Below the pieces are notes generated by a model. The model was given only the letters and a program-made list of their open reading frames with translations, was not told the origin of the DNA and made no database searches. A stretch of 64,000 bases of DNA from Streptomyces sp. AC558_RSS880 (lineage in GTDB: Bacteria; Actinomycetota; Actinomycetes; Streptomycetales; Streptomycetaceae), in NCBI RefSeq assembly GCF_019049255.1, contig NZ_JAGMUJ010000007.1, positions 312,035 to 376,034 of the forward strand. Reading direction: 5' to 3'. Below, one piece after another: positions 54,801 to 62,101 of this stretch (its first letter is position 1; each line of letters opens with the position of its first letter). The position numbers and the translations under genes are program-made.

Positions 54801-55874
54801 AAGGGCTACCGCCTCGCCAAGCGGGTCACGGGTCTGGTCGGGGACCTGATCGGTGGCGTCAAGAGCTTGTGGAAGGCCAACAAGGCGGCCGGCAAGGCGA
54901 GCGCCGGTCTGGCCAGAGCCGGGGACAAACTGAAGGACGCGAGGAAGAAGGCAGCCGAGGCTCTCAAGAAACGGAAGAAGAACGAGGAAGGCGGCTCCTG
55001 CCTGGTCGGCGGCAAGCACAGCTTCCTGCCGGGCACGAAGGTGCTGCTGGCCGACGGCAGGACCAAGCCGATCGAGAAGGTGACGCTCGGTGACAAGATC
55101 ACCGTCACCGATCCGAAGGCGGGCGGTACGACGGTCCGCGAGGTCGTCGGCACGATCGTCACCGAGGACGACAAGCACTTCGTCGATCTGACGATCAAGG
55201 ATGCTTCCGGCCGGTCCGAGAAGCTCGTCTCCACCACGACCCACCCCTTCTGGTCCGACTCCGAACAGGAGTGGATCGAGGCCGGCGATCTCACGCCGGG
55301 CATGCGCCTGCACACGGCGACCGGCGAGGCTGTCGAACTCACGGCCGTCCACGCCTTCGACAAGCGTCAGCGCACGCACGACCTGACGGTGTCGGACGTC
55401 CACACGTACTACGTGCACGCGGGCGGCGTCTCGCTCCTCGTGCACAACTGTGACGAGGGCGAGGACGAGTCGGACGCGCTGATGGACGCGGTGCAGTCCG
55501 TCGCGGACGAGGCCTCCACGATCAAGGACAGCAAGAAGCGGCCTGCCGTCGCGGAAGGCATCCAGCTGTCGGACGGCACGGTGATGGCGAGTACGAGCAT
55601 TCGCGGCGCGAAGGTTCGCGTGCATCCCGCGGTGCAGGCCGTGCTGACCAAGATGGCTTCGCACGCCACGCGAGGTCGGGGACACGGTCAGTGCGGGCTT
55701 GTGGTCTGTGTCTCCCAGGCGTTGTTCGCGGGGAAGAGTCCCCTGGGGGCCAGAGGGGCCGCGGTCACCATTCGCAACAACGTGAACCACGAGAAACACG
55801 GGATGCCGGTCGGGCCGTGCAACAGTTGTGCCGCCCTGGTGGAGCACTTCGAGATGAACTTCATCACACCATGA
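48855..55874 (+). CDS. RHS-repeat polymorphic toxin with Hint autoprotease and YwqJ-type deaminase-like tip
   Basis: A 2,339-residue exported protein. It has a signal peptide (about 1-36), then an N-terminal domain with FNWNYPFRSVPTPGGLTPTVGLGYSSQS wording. RHS/YD repeats run from about 1000 (YDALGRL, YDQLGRQ, YDAFGRP) to the conserved RHS core end near 1811-1867 (STGLTHLGAREYD, FISADPV). A linker follows, then a PT-Hint autoprotease domain from C2049 to VHN2198-C2199. The final 140 residues match the YwqJ deaminase family: GHGQC (H2277, C2280) and PCNSC (C2322, C2325). The usual C-A-E at the first site reads C2280-G-L, so the catalytic Glu is missing. ATG 48855 has AGGAAG upstream. The gene overlaps its SUKH immunity gene by four bases. 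Confidence 0.88.
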   Translation: MFFRGRSLSRRMPRPTVVATVLGLSLALSASSVEAVVLDDGNRGRTSRPGVQDDGDPAKGTSAKAKPRPSDPAREAAVKGLDKAAWPRQGGAEVTVGASGPTEVGGLPVKVGAATSVAKSKAKAAQSARSADKVRVDVLDPARAARLGAGVLLGVERADGEGEAAAKVRLTVDYSEFAEGFGGSYASRLQLVQLPACATVAVPGSKACPEQPKVLPTVNDVRKGTVSADVTAAPAPAEGTSTMAADATSLVAVAAGPSGAQGTYKATALAPSASWSVATSSGAFNWNYPFRSVPTPGGLTPTVGLGYSSQSADGRTAATNNQGSWIGEGFSYDPGYIERRYKPCSEDGHDNSGEQCWAFENATVMLNGTAGELVKDDTTGKWHMSSDDGSKVERLTGATNGDEGGSGDKGEHWRITTSDGTEYYFGLNRLPGWATGNEETESVWTTPVFGDDSGEPCYNATFSSAHCEQAWRWSLDYVKDTHGNVMSYYYERETNHYALNGKTDVNGTAYHRGGWLERIDYGQRDGQVYAAKAPARIVFNTAERCLRTDAFDCAESKRTKANAAHWPDVPVDQECKASTKCTSPVQTFFTTKRLTSVVTQMRKDATSYQDVDAWILTHLFTDNGDDSKTLWLSKIEHEGRAGTTAVKLPSVDLFGEQLANRVDAIGDNIAPFHRFRLSMVLSETGAQLDVNYAPTDCTKATLPKPGESTKRCYPVKWAPPGYLDPITDWFHKYVVSAVIETDRTGGSDGMVTRYDYQGDAAWRKAKPDGITDEKYLTWGGWQGYGKVKVTSGTADEQKTRVDYTFLQGMDGDKDPAGGVRSVTVKDSTGASYKDEEEFTGHELEVATYDGSKLVAKTINTPWKHYSATQTRSWGTTRAVIVRTRTGRGFNLKADGTWQETTSTTTYDTSNGTGRVLTVDDQGDVSTAKDDSCTRTTYADNTAKNILSLPARSESVSVRCSATPDRKTQVLADERTSYDGGAFGAAPTKGDATKTERMTSHNGTTATYQVTGTTTYDAFGRPLSQKDAKQNETKTVYTETNGLMTKTVVTNAAGHVTTTDYEPAWGMSKGQTDPNGKRTDLDYDALGRLTSVWLADRTSNQTPSIKYSYNVRKDKVTSIKTEKIENDGSYGAEYQLYDSLLRSRQIQTEGADGSRMVADTWYDGTGNVKKTNSTYNAAGAASDELLLVTNGQVGAQSLMEYDGLGRPTAQIFAVGGSEQWRTTTRYDGELVHVDPPNGGVPTTTVNNGQGNVSELRHYRGSAPGAGVPYDSTKYTYTAAGKLETVTDAKGNVWRFEYDQLGRQTKTVDPDTGTSRTEYDELDRPVVSYDGRNKKTSTVYDSLGRVLSTWQGDAGTGTKLTENRYDKAGWLGLAYGHLSYISPTEYFAVAIQSVDDFYQPLKTAYQIPASQGDLAGTYVFTTSYNRDGSVQSSGLPAVGDLPAEAVTYTYDSLQRPMTMTGSTPYVTNTVYSRTSQLQQLELSTGSGKKVWQTYTYEKGTDRLTRSMVDVYGATAPAKDSRYSYDQAGNVLSIADTANSASPDLQCFAYDSRQRLNDAWTPQATAASASGMGTRGSATPVDGSGPAACDSAPGSGALGGPAPYWKSYETDAIGNRVSETIHDTGLDTAKNITRSYEYGGAGALGDGPHQVTKVVENTPTGDRQSTYEYDDAGNTTKRTIGGNAQTLNWNDSGQLNKVTDTAGSETTYLYDPTGTRVLRKDPSGTTAYLPGTELKLSADGTKTEATRYYTYLDQTVAVRTAGKVSFVASDHHGTGELAVDAATGAISQRRFDPFGVERGERTGTWPGEKGFVGGTIDASTGLTHLGAREYDAQIGKFISADPVIDYTQPQQVNGYAYANNSPVTHADPSGMIIPECREGLIECRGGMPYTPKTKVEKAQSDYDLASWKVTQAQGQQAAAKQRIKSAGKALVKIVRDILGVDAALDCISSGDVGACGETLLNIAGSFAGGLAGKVLAKYGAPWNWAKGYRLAKRVTGLVGDLIGGVKSLWKANKAAGKASAGLARAGDKLKDARKKAAEALKKRKKNEEGGSCLVGGKHSFLPGTKVLLADGRTKPIEKVTLGDKITVTDPKAGGTTVREVVGTIVTEDDKHFVDLTIKDASGRSEKLVSTTTHPFWSDSEQEWIEAGDLTPGMRLHTATGEAVELTAVHAFDKRQRTHDLTVSDVHTYYVHAGGVSLLVHNCDEGEDESDALMDAVQSVADEASTIKDSKKRPAVAEGIQLSDGTVMASTSIRGAKVRVHPAVQAVLTKMASHATRGRGHGQCGLVVCVSQALFAGKSPLGARGAAVTIRNNVNHEKHGMPVGPCNSCAALVEHFEMNFITP

Positions 55875-56353
55875 CGGCAGAAGTGGGAGCAGAGACGGCT
55901 GGGAAGATGGAAAACCTGACGGAAGAGATCGAGAACGCTCTGTCAGCGGCCGGCTGGGTGCCGGGCAGACAGGTGGACACCGCTGAGTGGCAGAGGCGGC
56001 TGGAAGCCTCCGGCGAGGTCACCATGAGCGAGGCGGCACGCCGGTTCCTGGCGGAGTTCGGTGGACTTGCCTTCCCCCATGCGGGCACGGGCATCTCCAT
56101 GGCACGCCAGCCCTTCGTGCTGGACCCCCTGCTGTGCCTGGGCGAGGAGGACAGATTCGCCGAATGGGGCGAGGAGCTCGGTGAGAGCATCTTTCCCGTC
56201 GGCGAGTTCGACGAGGGCAGGGGCGGCTTTCTCGGAATCGACGAGAACGGCGTGATCTATCAGGTCGTCGACACCCTGAGCCGCTTCGCGGAGCAGCGCG
56301 CGGGACTGGAGTGCCTGATCCTCGGCATCGCTCCCGAGCCCTTGTTCGAGTGA
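55871..56353 (+). CDS. SUKH-family immunity protein
   Basis: A 160-residue acidic cytoplasmic protein overlapping the toxin stop (ATGA). Wording such as ALSAAGWVPGR, FLAEFGGLAFP, LDPLLCLGEEDRFAEWGEELG, SIFPVGEFDEGRGGFLGIDENGVIYQV matches the SUKH-3 group, which commonly guards against YwqJ-type deaminase toxins (family knowledge). It would bind and block the C-terminal toxin domain in the producer. The start ATG 55871 is chosen because of the overlap; 60 upstream codons in frame lie inside the toxin gene. It remains intact even though the adjacent deaminase seems to have lost a catalytic residue. Confidence 0.87.
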   Translation: MTAEVGAETAGKMENLTEEIENALSAAGWVPGRQVDTAEWQRRLEASGEVTMSEAARRFLAEFGGLAFPHAGTGISMARQPFVLDPLLCLGEEDRFAEWGEELGESIFPVGEFDEGRGGFLGIDENGVIYQVVDTLSRFAEQRAGLECLILGIAPEPLFE

Positions 56354-56387
56354 AGGGAACAGGTCCCGCTTGGGCGGGCTGAAGATC

Positions 56388-56419
56388 GGGGCCCGGTTTG
56401 ACCCCTCAAGCCGGGCCCC
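56388..56419. terminator. Hairpin after the immunity gene, overlapping the rplU promoter
   Basis: GGGGCCCGGTTT and AAGCCGGGCCCC (one G-T pair) form a 12-bp stem with an eight-base loop, 35 bases after the immunity-gene stop. It can end that transcript. Its loop and right arm lie in the spacer of the rplU promoter, so a regulatory role is also possible. Confidence 0.65.
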
Positions 56420-56426
56420 GTAACCT
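56398..56426 (+). promoter_or_regulatory. Promoter of rplU-rpmA-obg
   Basis: TTGACC (56398-56403) and TAACCT (56421-56426) are separated by exactly 17 bp, a good match to the vegetative (HrdB-type) consensus. Transcription would start near 56433, leaving a leader of about 140 nt before rplU that could hold control elements. No L21 leader structure was recognised by eye. Confidence 0.75.
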
Positions 56427-56572
56427 TGACCGTCGGCGTGTCCATCGGGGCCGCCACATCCCCGTAAACCTCTTCCTTCCGGGTGCTCCGGCGGCCGGGA
56501 GAGGTCGTCCGTGTTCTTGGCCGGGCGGCTGGCCTGCGGGGGTGCCGTTCTTCGAGCGAGAGTGAGATCCGC

Positions 56573-56893
56573 GTGTACGCCATCGTGCGCAGCGGTGGTC
56601 GCCAGCACAAGGTTGCTGTCGGCGACATCGTTGAGGTTGACAAGATTTCCACCGCCAAGGTCGGCGACACGGTCGAGCTCTCGACCCTGCTCGTGGTCGA
56701 CGGCGACGCCGTGACCAGCGACCCGTGGGTCCTGGCCGGCATCAAGGTCCAGGCCGAGGTCGTGGACCACCACAAGGGCCAGAAGATCGACATTCTGCGC
56801 TACAAGAACAAGACCGGCTACCGCCGTCGTCAGGGCCACCGCCAGCAGTACACGGCGATCAAGGTCACTGAGATCCCCGCGGCTGCGAAGTAA
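56573..56893 (+). CDS. rplU: 50S ribosomal protein L21
   Basis: Binds 23S rRNA in the large subunit. The 106-residue protein is full length: [22 protein letters not shown] at the start and [28 protein letters not shown] at the end are family hallmarks. GTG 56573 is chosen because the conserved N-terminus begins there and GAGAGTGAG lies upstream; a longer frame is leader DNA. rpmA follows by 14 bp. This is the first core gene after the accessory block. Confidence 0.97.
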   Translation: MYAIVRSGGRQHKVAVGDIVEVDKISTAKVGDTVELSTLLVVDGDAVTSDPWVLAGIKVQAEVVDHHKGQKIDILRYKNKTGYRRRQGHRQQYTAIKVTEIPAAAK

Positions 56894-56907
56894 GGGACTG
56901 AGGAGAC

Positions 56908-57162
56908 ATGGCACACAAGAAGGGCGCATCGTCCACCCGGAACGGTCGCGACTCGAACGCCCAGCGGCTCGGTGTGAAGCGCTTCGGCGGTCAGGCCGTC
57001 AACGCGGGTGAGATCCTGGTCCGCCAGCGTGGCACCCACTTCCACCCGGGCGCCGGCGTCGGCCGTGGCGGCGACGACACGCTGTTCGCCCTGCAGGCCG
57101 GTGCGGTGCAGTTCGGCACCCACCGTGGCCGCAAGGTCGTGAACATCGTTCCGGTCGCCTGA
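56908..57162 (+). CDS. rpmA: 50S ribosomal protein L27
   Basis: Large-subunit protein close to the peptidyl-transferase centre. The 84-residue protein starts [29 protein letters not shown] and has [25 protein letters not shown], typical of L27. It starts directly at the mature AHKKG sequence, so no N-terminal extension needs removal, unlike in Firmicutes. GAGGAG sits before ATG 56908. A hairpin between it and obg may reduce read-through. Confidence 0.97.
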   Translation: MAHKKGASSTRNGRDSNAQRLGVKRFGGQAVNAGEILVRQRGTHFHPGAGVGRGGDDTLFALQAGAVQFGTHRGRKVVNIVPVA

Positions 57163-57177
57163 TCGGAAGCTTTCGCG

Positions 57178-57216
57178 AGGCGGACCTCACTTCCCCCACG
57201 GGAAGCGGGTCCGCCT
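57178..57216 (+). terminator. Hairpin between rpmA and obg
   Basis: AGGCGGACC and GGTCCGCCT form the outer stem and CTTCCC/GGGAAG an inner one, starting about 15 bases after the rpmA stop, followed by TTTCGCG. It likely acts as a partial terminator so that the ribosomal genes are expressed more than obg. Confidence 0.65.
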
Positions 57217-57265
57217 TTCGCGTGTTAGGCAAGAGACATCCCCGTAGTAACTGGAGGCACATCCC

Positions 57266-58711
57266 ATGACCACCTTCGTGGACCGCGTCGAGCTGCACGT
57301 CGCCGCGGGTAACGGAGGCCACGGCTGTGCCTCCGTCCACCGTGAGAAGTTCAAGCCGCTCGGCGGGCCCGACGGCGGCAACGGCGGACGCGGCGGCGAC
57401 GTGATCCTCACCGTCGACCAGTCCGTGACGACCCTCCTCGACTACCACCACTCCCCGCACCGCAAGGCCACCAACGGCAAGCCCGGTGAGGGCGGCAACC
57501 GGTCCGGGAAGGACGGGCAGGACCTGGTCCTCCCCGTGCCGGACGGGACCGTCGTCCTGGACAAGGCGGGCAACGTGCTCGCGGACCTGGTCGGGCACGG
57601 GACGTCGTACGTCGCCGCCCAGGGCGGACGCGGCGGGCTCGGCAACGCCGCCCTCGCCTCCGCGCGGCGCAAGGCGCCCGGGTTCGCGCTGCTCGGCGTG
57701 CCGGGGGACCTGCAGGACATCGTCCTGGAGCTCAAGACCGTCGCCGACGTGGCGCTGGTCGGCTACCCGAGCGCCGGCAAGTCGTCGCTGATCTCCGTGC
57801 TCAGCGCCGCCAAGCCGAAGATCGCCGACTACCCCTTCACCACCCTCGTCCCGAACCTCGGTGTCGTCACCGCCGGGTCGACCGTCTACACCATCGCCGA
57901 CGTGCCCGGCCTCATCCCCGGGGCCAGCCAGGGCAAGGGGCTCGGCCTGGAGTTCCTGCGGCACGTCGAGCGGTGCAGCGTGCTCGTGCACGTGCTGGAC
58001 ACCGCCACGCTGGAATCCGAGCGCGACCCCGTCTCCGACCTCGACATCATCGAGGAGGAGCTGCGGCAGTACGGCGGTCTCGGCGACCGTCCCCGCATCG
58101 TCGTCCTCAACAAGATCGACGTCCCCGACGGCAAGGACCTCGCCGAGATGGTGCGCCCCGACCTGGAGGCGCGCGGCTACCGCGTCTTCGAGGTGTCGGC
58201 CGTCGCCCATATGGGGCTGAGGGAGCTGTCGTTCGCGCTCGCCGAGCTGGTGGCCGGGGCGCGGGCCGCCAAGCCCAAGGAGGAGGCGACCCGCATCGTC
58301 ATCCGGCCCAAGGCCGTGGACGACGCCGGCTTCACCGTCACCCGCGAGGACGTCGACGGGGAGCTGCTGTTCCGCGTGCGCGGCGAGAAGCCCGAACGCT
58401 GGGTCCGCCAGACCGACTTCAACAACGACGAGGCCGTCGGCTACCTCGCCGACCGGCTCAACCGCCTCGGTGTCGAGGCGGAGTTGATGAAGGCCGGTGC
58501 CCGGTCAGGTGACGGCGTCGCCATCGGCCCCGAGGAGAACGCGGTCGTCTTCGACTGGGAGCCGACCGTCACGGCCGGCGCGGAGATGCTCGGCCGACGC
58601 GGCGAGGACCACCGCTTCGAGGCGCCCCGCCCGGCCGCCCAGCGGCGACGCGACCGGGAGGCCGAGCGGGACGACGTCGAGCGGGAGTACGACGACTTCG
58701 AGCCGTTCTGA
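57266..58711 (+). CDS. obg: Obg/CgtA GTPase
   Basis: Essential ribosome-assembly GTPase; in Streptomyces it also influences the onset of aerial growth (family knowledge). The 481-residue protein has the glycine-rich Obg fold ([16 protein letters not shown] and [14 protein letters not shown]), then a G domain with G1 GYPSAGKSS, switch [13 protein letters not shown]3 DVPGL and G4 NKID. The C-terminal OCT domain and an Arg/Asp/Glu-rich tail of about 40 residues follow. ATG 57266 has CTGGAGG upstream. Its order after rplU-rpmA is conserved in most bacteria. Confidence 0.96.
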   Translation: MTTFVDRVELHVAAGNGGHGCASVHREKFKPLGGPDGGNGGRGGDVILTVDQSVTTLLDYHHSPHRKATNGKPGEGGNRSGKDGQDLVLPVPDGTVVLDKAGNVLADLVGHGTSYVAAQGGRGGLGNAALASARRKAPGFALLGVPGDLQDIVLELKTVADVALVGYPSAGKSSLISVLSAAKPKIADYPFTTLVPNLGVVTAGSTVYTIADVPGLIPGASQGKGLGLEFLRHVERCSVLVHVLDTATLESERDPVSDLDIIEEELRQYGGLGDRPRIVVLNKIDVPDGKDLAEMVRPDLEARGYRVFEVSAVAHMGLRELSFALAELVAGARAAKPKEEATRIVIRPKAVDDAGFTVTREDVDGELLFRVRGEKPERWVRQTDFNNDEAVGYLADRLNRLGVEAELMKAGARSGDGVAIGPEENAVVFDWEPTVTAGAEMLGRRGEDHRFEAPRPAAQRRRDREAERDDVEREYDDFEPF

Positions 58712-58742
58712 CCGGTGGGGTGACGGCGGGTGAGGTCGTGGT

Positions 58743-58769
58743 GAACACCCGGGCAACCAACGGGTGTTC
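58743..58769. promoter_or_regulatory. Inverted repeat between obg and FG-GAP gene
   Basis: GAACACCCG (58743-58751) and CGGGTGTTC (58761-58769) form a perfect nine-base inverted repeat with nine bases between them, 54 bp before the FG-GAP start. Size and symmetry suit an operator for a dimeric regulator of the FG-GAP gene; an obg terminator is less likely given the short stem. Confidence 0.45.
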
Positions 58770-58822
58770 CGGCCGGTCGTACTGAGCGGCAACCCGACCG
58801 GTTCTACGACAGGACGCCCGCC

Positions 58823-60337
58823 ATGGCCGCGCCTTCCCCACGCCACAGGAACCTCACCCGCCCCGCACGGATCGCGCTCGCGACCGGTGTGGCACTCGTC
58901 GTCGCCGGGACCCTCGCGGTGCCCGGCGCGTACGCGGCGCCCGCCGGGGCACCGGCGGCCGGCGCCGCCCAGCCGCGCGACGACTTCAACGGCGACGGTT
59001 ACGCCGACCTCGCCGTCGCCGCCCCCACCGCGACCGTCGCCGGCAAGAAGGGCGCCGGCTACGTCGCCGTGGTGTACGGGTCGGCGACCGGGCTGCGCAC
59101 GGCGACCAAGCAGGTGTTCCACCAGAACACCGCCGGTGTTCCCGGCAGCGCGGAGACGGACGACGAGTTCGGCAGCGCGCTCACCACCGCCGACGTCGAC
59201 GGGGACGGCTACGCCGATCTCGTCGTCGGCGTGGCCCGGGAGGACACCGAGGACGGCGGAGCCGACGCCGGGTTGGTCGAGGTGCTGTGGGGTGGGCCCC
59301 AGGGACTGTCCGGCGGCACCGCGCTCGCGTCGGGGCGGAACGCCCATGACGCGCTCGGCGCCGCCGGTCACCTGACCACCGGGGACGTAAACGGAGACGG
59401 CAGCCCGGACGTGGTGACCGTCGAGAACCTGCACGACCTGCGGATCCTCAAGGGCCCCTTCGGCCGGGACGGCGCCGGTCCGGGCGGCGAGCAGGTGGTG
59501 AAGGACGTGTACGACAGCCGGGTCCTCGACCTCGCCGCCGGTGACATCAACGGCGACGGCCTCACCGACGTCGTCGCCACCGAGAACGACGGCGAGGAGT
59601 ACGACGCCCGCCGGGTCGTGTACTGGCTGGGCGACCGCACCGCGCTCAACCCCTTCACCCTCGTCTACGACATCGACGGCGCGGGGCTCCAGGGCGGCGA
59701 GAACCTCGACGTCGGGGACGTGAACGCCGACGGGTACGACGACATCGTGGTCGGCCGGGCCGTGGACGGGTACGACAGCGACCTCGACAACCCGTACGTC
59801 AAGGGCGGCCGGGTCACCTGGATCCCCGGCACCCCCGAGGGCCCCGACGGGGTCAAGGCCGTCTTCCTCAACCAGGACCGTCCCGGAGTGCCCGGCACCG
59901 CCGAGGACGACGACGCCTTCGGCACCGACGTCCACATCGGCGACGTCGACGGCGACGGCTACCAGGACGTCGTCACCGGAGTGCCCGGCGAGGACCTCGG
60001 CAGCGTGTCCGCGGCCGGCGCCGTCGTCGTGCTGCGCGGCACCGCGAACGGGCTCACCGGCGCCGGTGGCCTGACGGTCACCCAGAACACCGCGAACGTG
60101 CCCGGCACCGCCGAGAAGAACGACAGGTTCGGCGGTGCCGCCCACCTCGGTGACACCAACGGCGACGGGCGCGCCGACCTCGTCGTCGGCGCGCCGGGGG
60201 AGAACTCCGGCGCCGGGTCGGTGTGGTACTTCCGCTCCTCCCCGACGGCCGTCGCGGGCGGCGCCGGGACCTTCGGCGCGGGCACCCTCGGCACGGTGGC
60301 GACCGGAGCGAGGCTGGGCACCGCCTTCGCCGACTGA
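58823..60337 (+). CDS. Secreted seven-repeat FG-GAP protein
   Basis: A 504-residue exported protein with a signal peptide (basic start, hydrophobic ALATGVALVVAGTLAV, AYAAP cleavage region). It has seven clear calcium-loop repeats: DFNGDGYADLAV, DVDGDGYADLVV, DVNGDGSPDVVT, DINGDGLTDVVA, DVNADGYDDIVV, DVDGDGYQDVVT and DTNGDGRADLVV. Seven repeats are what a seven-bladed integrin-type propeller needs. It probably acts outside the cell in adhesion or ligand binding. It is similar in plan to the FG-GAP protein at 43,490 but has intact calcium loops. It stands alone behind an inverted repeat. Confidence 0.85.
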   Translation: MAAPSPRHRNLTRPARIALATGVALVVAGTLAVPGAYAAPAGAPAAGAAQPRDDFNGDGYADLAVAAPTATVAGKKGAGYVAVVYGSATGLRTATKQVFHQNTAGVPGSAETDDEFGSALTTADVDGDGYADLVVGVAREDTEDGGADAGLVEVLWGGPQGLSGGTALASGRNAHDALGAAGHLTTGDVNGDGSPDVVTVENLHDLRILKGPFGRDGAGPGGEQVVKDVYDSRVLDLAAGDINGDGLTDVVATENDGEEYDARRVVYWLGDRTALNPFTLVYDIDGAGLQGGENLDVGDVNADGYDDIVVGRAVDGYDSDLDNPYVKGGRVTWIPGTPEGPDGVKAVFLNQDRPGVPGTAEDDDAFGTDVHIGDVDGDGYQDVVTGVPGEDLGSVSAAGAVVVLRGTANGLTGAGGLTVTQNTANVPGTAEKNDRFGGAAHLGDTNGDGRADLVVGAPGENSGAGSVWYFRSSPTAVAGGAGTFGAGTLGTVATGARLGTAFAD

Positions 60338-60534
60338 CGGAACGGGCGACAACCGCCTTCGCCCGCCGCTCACCTGACGGACCCGTCGTGGCCACGGGAT
60401 GTTCCCGCGCCGCGACGGGTTTTCCGTTGTCCCCCTGCTTGTCATGCACGCGAACCACGGTGTTCAGCGGACGGACCGCCCGGACCACGAGCTTCCCAGT
60501 GTCCGAGTGCCACACGAGGCAGGGGAGTCCGCCG

Positions 60535-62085
60535 ATGACCGGAGCAGTTCAGCCCGACCGCCGCCGTGTCCTGACCGCCGGTGCCGCCGTGCTCGGCGCC
60601 GCCGCCTCCGCCCAGCTGTGGCTGCCGGCCACCGCGCACGCGGCCGGAGTGAAGCTGCCCGACGGTGTGTTCAGCCTGGGGGTGGCCTCCGGCGACCCGC
60701 TCCCGGACGGGGTCGTCCTGTGGACCCGGCTCGCCCCGGACCCGCTGAACGGCGGCGGCATGCCCGGCCGCACCGTGGCCGTGGAGTGGCAGGTGGCCCG
60801 GGACGCCCGCTTCAAGAAGGTCGTCCGCCGGGGCGTCGCTCCGGCCCGGAGCAGGTACGGGCACAGCGTCCACGTGGACGTACGCGGGCTGAGCCCGGAC
60901 ACCACGTACTGGTTCCGCTTCCGCGCCGGCGGGCAGCTCTCACGCGTCGGCCGCACCCGTACCGCGCCCGCCGCGGACAGCTCCGGCGGAAACCTGCGGG
61001 TCGCCCTCGCCTCCTGCCAGAACTGGCAGCACGGCTACTTCACCCCGTACGCCGACATGCTGCAGCAGGACCCGGACGTCGTGGTGTTCGTCGGCGACTA
61101 CATCTACGAGTCCACCCCCTCGGCGACCGGCGTACGCCGCCACGAGGGCAGCGGTGAGCCGTACAGCCTCACGCAGTACCGCAACCGGTACGCCCAGTAC
61201 CGCTCCGACCCGGACCTCGCGGAGATGCACGCCAACGCACCCTTCGTGGTCACCTTCGACGACCACGAGGTCGACAACGACTTCGCCGGCGAGATCCCGC
61301 AGGACCCGGACAAGCAGGCGCACGACCCGTTCGTCGCCCGGCTGACGGCCGCCTACCAGGCGTACTACGAGCACATGCCGGTCCGCGCCAGCTCCGTCCC
61401 CGACGGCCCGCACATCCGCATGCACCGCCGGCTGGAGTTCGGCCGGCTCGCCCGGCTCAACGTGCTGGACACCCGCCAGTACCGCAGCGACCAGGCCACC
61501 AGCCAGGAAGGCGCCCAGGACCCGTCGCTGACCATGCTCGGGGCCGCGCAGAAGCGCTGGCTGGTCGACGGGCTGCGCCACTCGCCCGCCCGCTGGAACC
61601 TGATCGCCTCCCAGATCATGATGGCCGAGACCGACCTCCAGGTCGGCGAGGGCAAGCTCTGGTTCTACGACGCCTGGGACGGCTACCAGGCCGAACGCAA
61701 CGCGCTGCTCCAGGAGTTCCGGCGGGTCAGCAACCCCGTCGTCCTCACCGGCGACCGCCATCTGACGATGATCAGCGACCTCAAGGAGGACTTCGCCGAC
61801 CCGAAGTCGGCGGTCGTGGGCGCCGAGTTCGTCGGCACGTCCATCTCCAGCAACGGCGACCAGGACCAGGCCGCGTTCCGCGCGCAGTGGGACCCGCGGC
61901 GCGCGGACAACCCGCACTGGAAGCTGCTCGACGCGCACCGCGGCTACCACCTGTTCGACATCGGTCAGGACGGCATCGACGCGCGCGTGCGGGTGGTGGA
62001 CACCGTGGTGAAGCCGCGGGCCACGCCGAGCACGCTGGCCGGTCTGCGGGTCGAGGCCGGCCGCCCCGGAGTGCACCTGGTCTGA
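60535..62085 (+). CDS. phoD: Alkaline phosphatase D, Tat-exported
   Basis: A 516-residue extracellular phosphodiesterase/phosphatase of the PhoD family, calcium/iron dependent, releasing phosphate from organic esters and teichoic acids. The N-terminus DRRRVLTAGAAVLGAAASA is a Tat signal. The N-terminal Ig-like domain starts GVASGDPLPDGVVLWTRLAPDPL. The metallophosphatase core shows ASCQNWQHGYF, VFVGDYIYE, FDDHEVDNDFAG, QIMMAETD and LTGDRHL. ATG 60535 is chosen because the Tat signal begins there; upstream codons in frame look non-coding. No convincing PHO box was found upstream, although PhoP control is the rule for such genes in Streptomyces. Confidence 0.94.
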   Translation: MTGAVQPDRRRVLTAGAAVLGAAASAQLWLPATAHAAGVKLPDGVFSLGVASGDPLPDGVVLWTRLAPDPLNGGGMPGRTVAVEWQVARDARFKKVVRRGVAPARSRYGHSVHVDVRGLSPDTTYWFRFRAGGQLSRVGRTRTAPAADSSGGNLRVALASCQNWQHGYFTPYADMLQQDPDVVVFVGDYIYESTPSATGVRRHEGSGEPYSLTQYRNRYAQYRSDPDLAEMHANAPFVVTFDDHEVDNDFAGEIPQDPDKQAHDPFVARLTAAYQAYYEHMPVRASSVPDGPHIRMHRRLEFGRLARLNVLDTRQYRSDQATSQEGAQDPSLTMLGAAQKRWLVDGLRHSPARWNLIASQIMMAETDLQVGEGKLWFYDAWDGYQAERNALLQEFRRVSNPVVLTGDRHLTMISDLKEDFADPKSAVVGAEFVGTSISSNGDQDQAAFRAQWDPRRADNPHWKLLDAHRGYHLFDIGQDGIDARVRVVDTVVKPRATPSTLAGLRVEAGRPGVHLV

Positions 62086-62101
62086 GCCCGCCGCCCGACG
62101 G

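Noticed and set aside
54999..55451. Classical intein in the RHS protein
   Set aside because: No homing endonuclease, and only a toxin-like domain follows the Hint block; the polymorphic-toxin Hint explanation is simpler. Splicing was left open in the findings.
60430..60534. PHO box upstream of phoD
   Set aside because: Only single GTTCA-like units were seen (for example at about 60453); no pair of direct 11-bp repeats is convincing.
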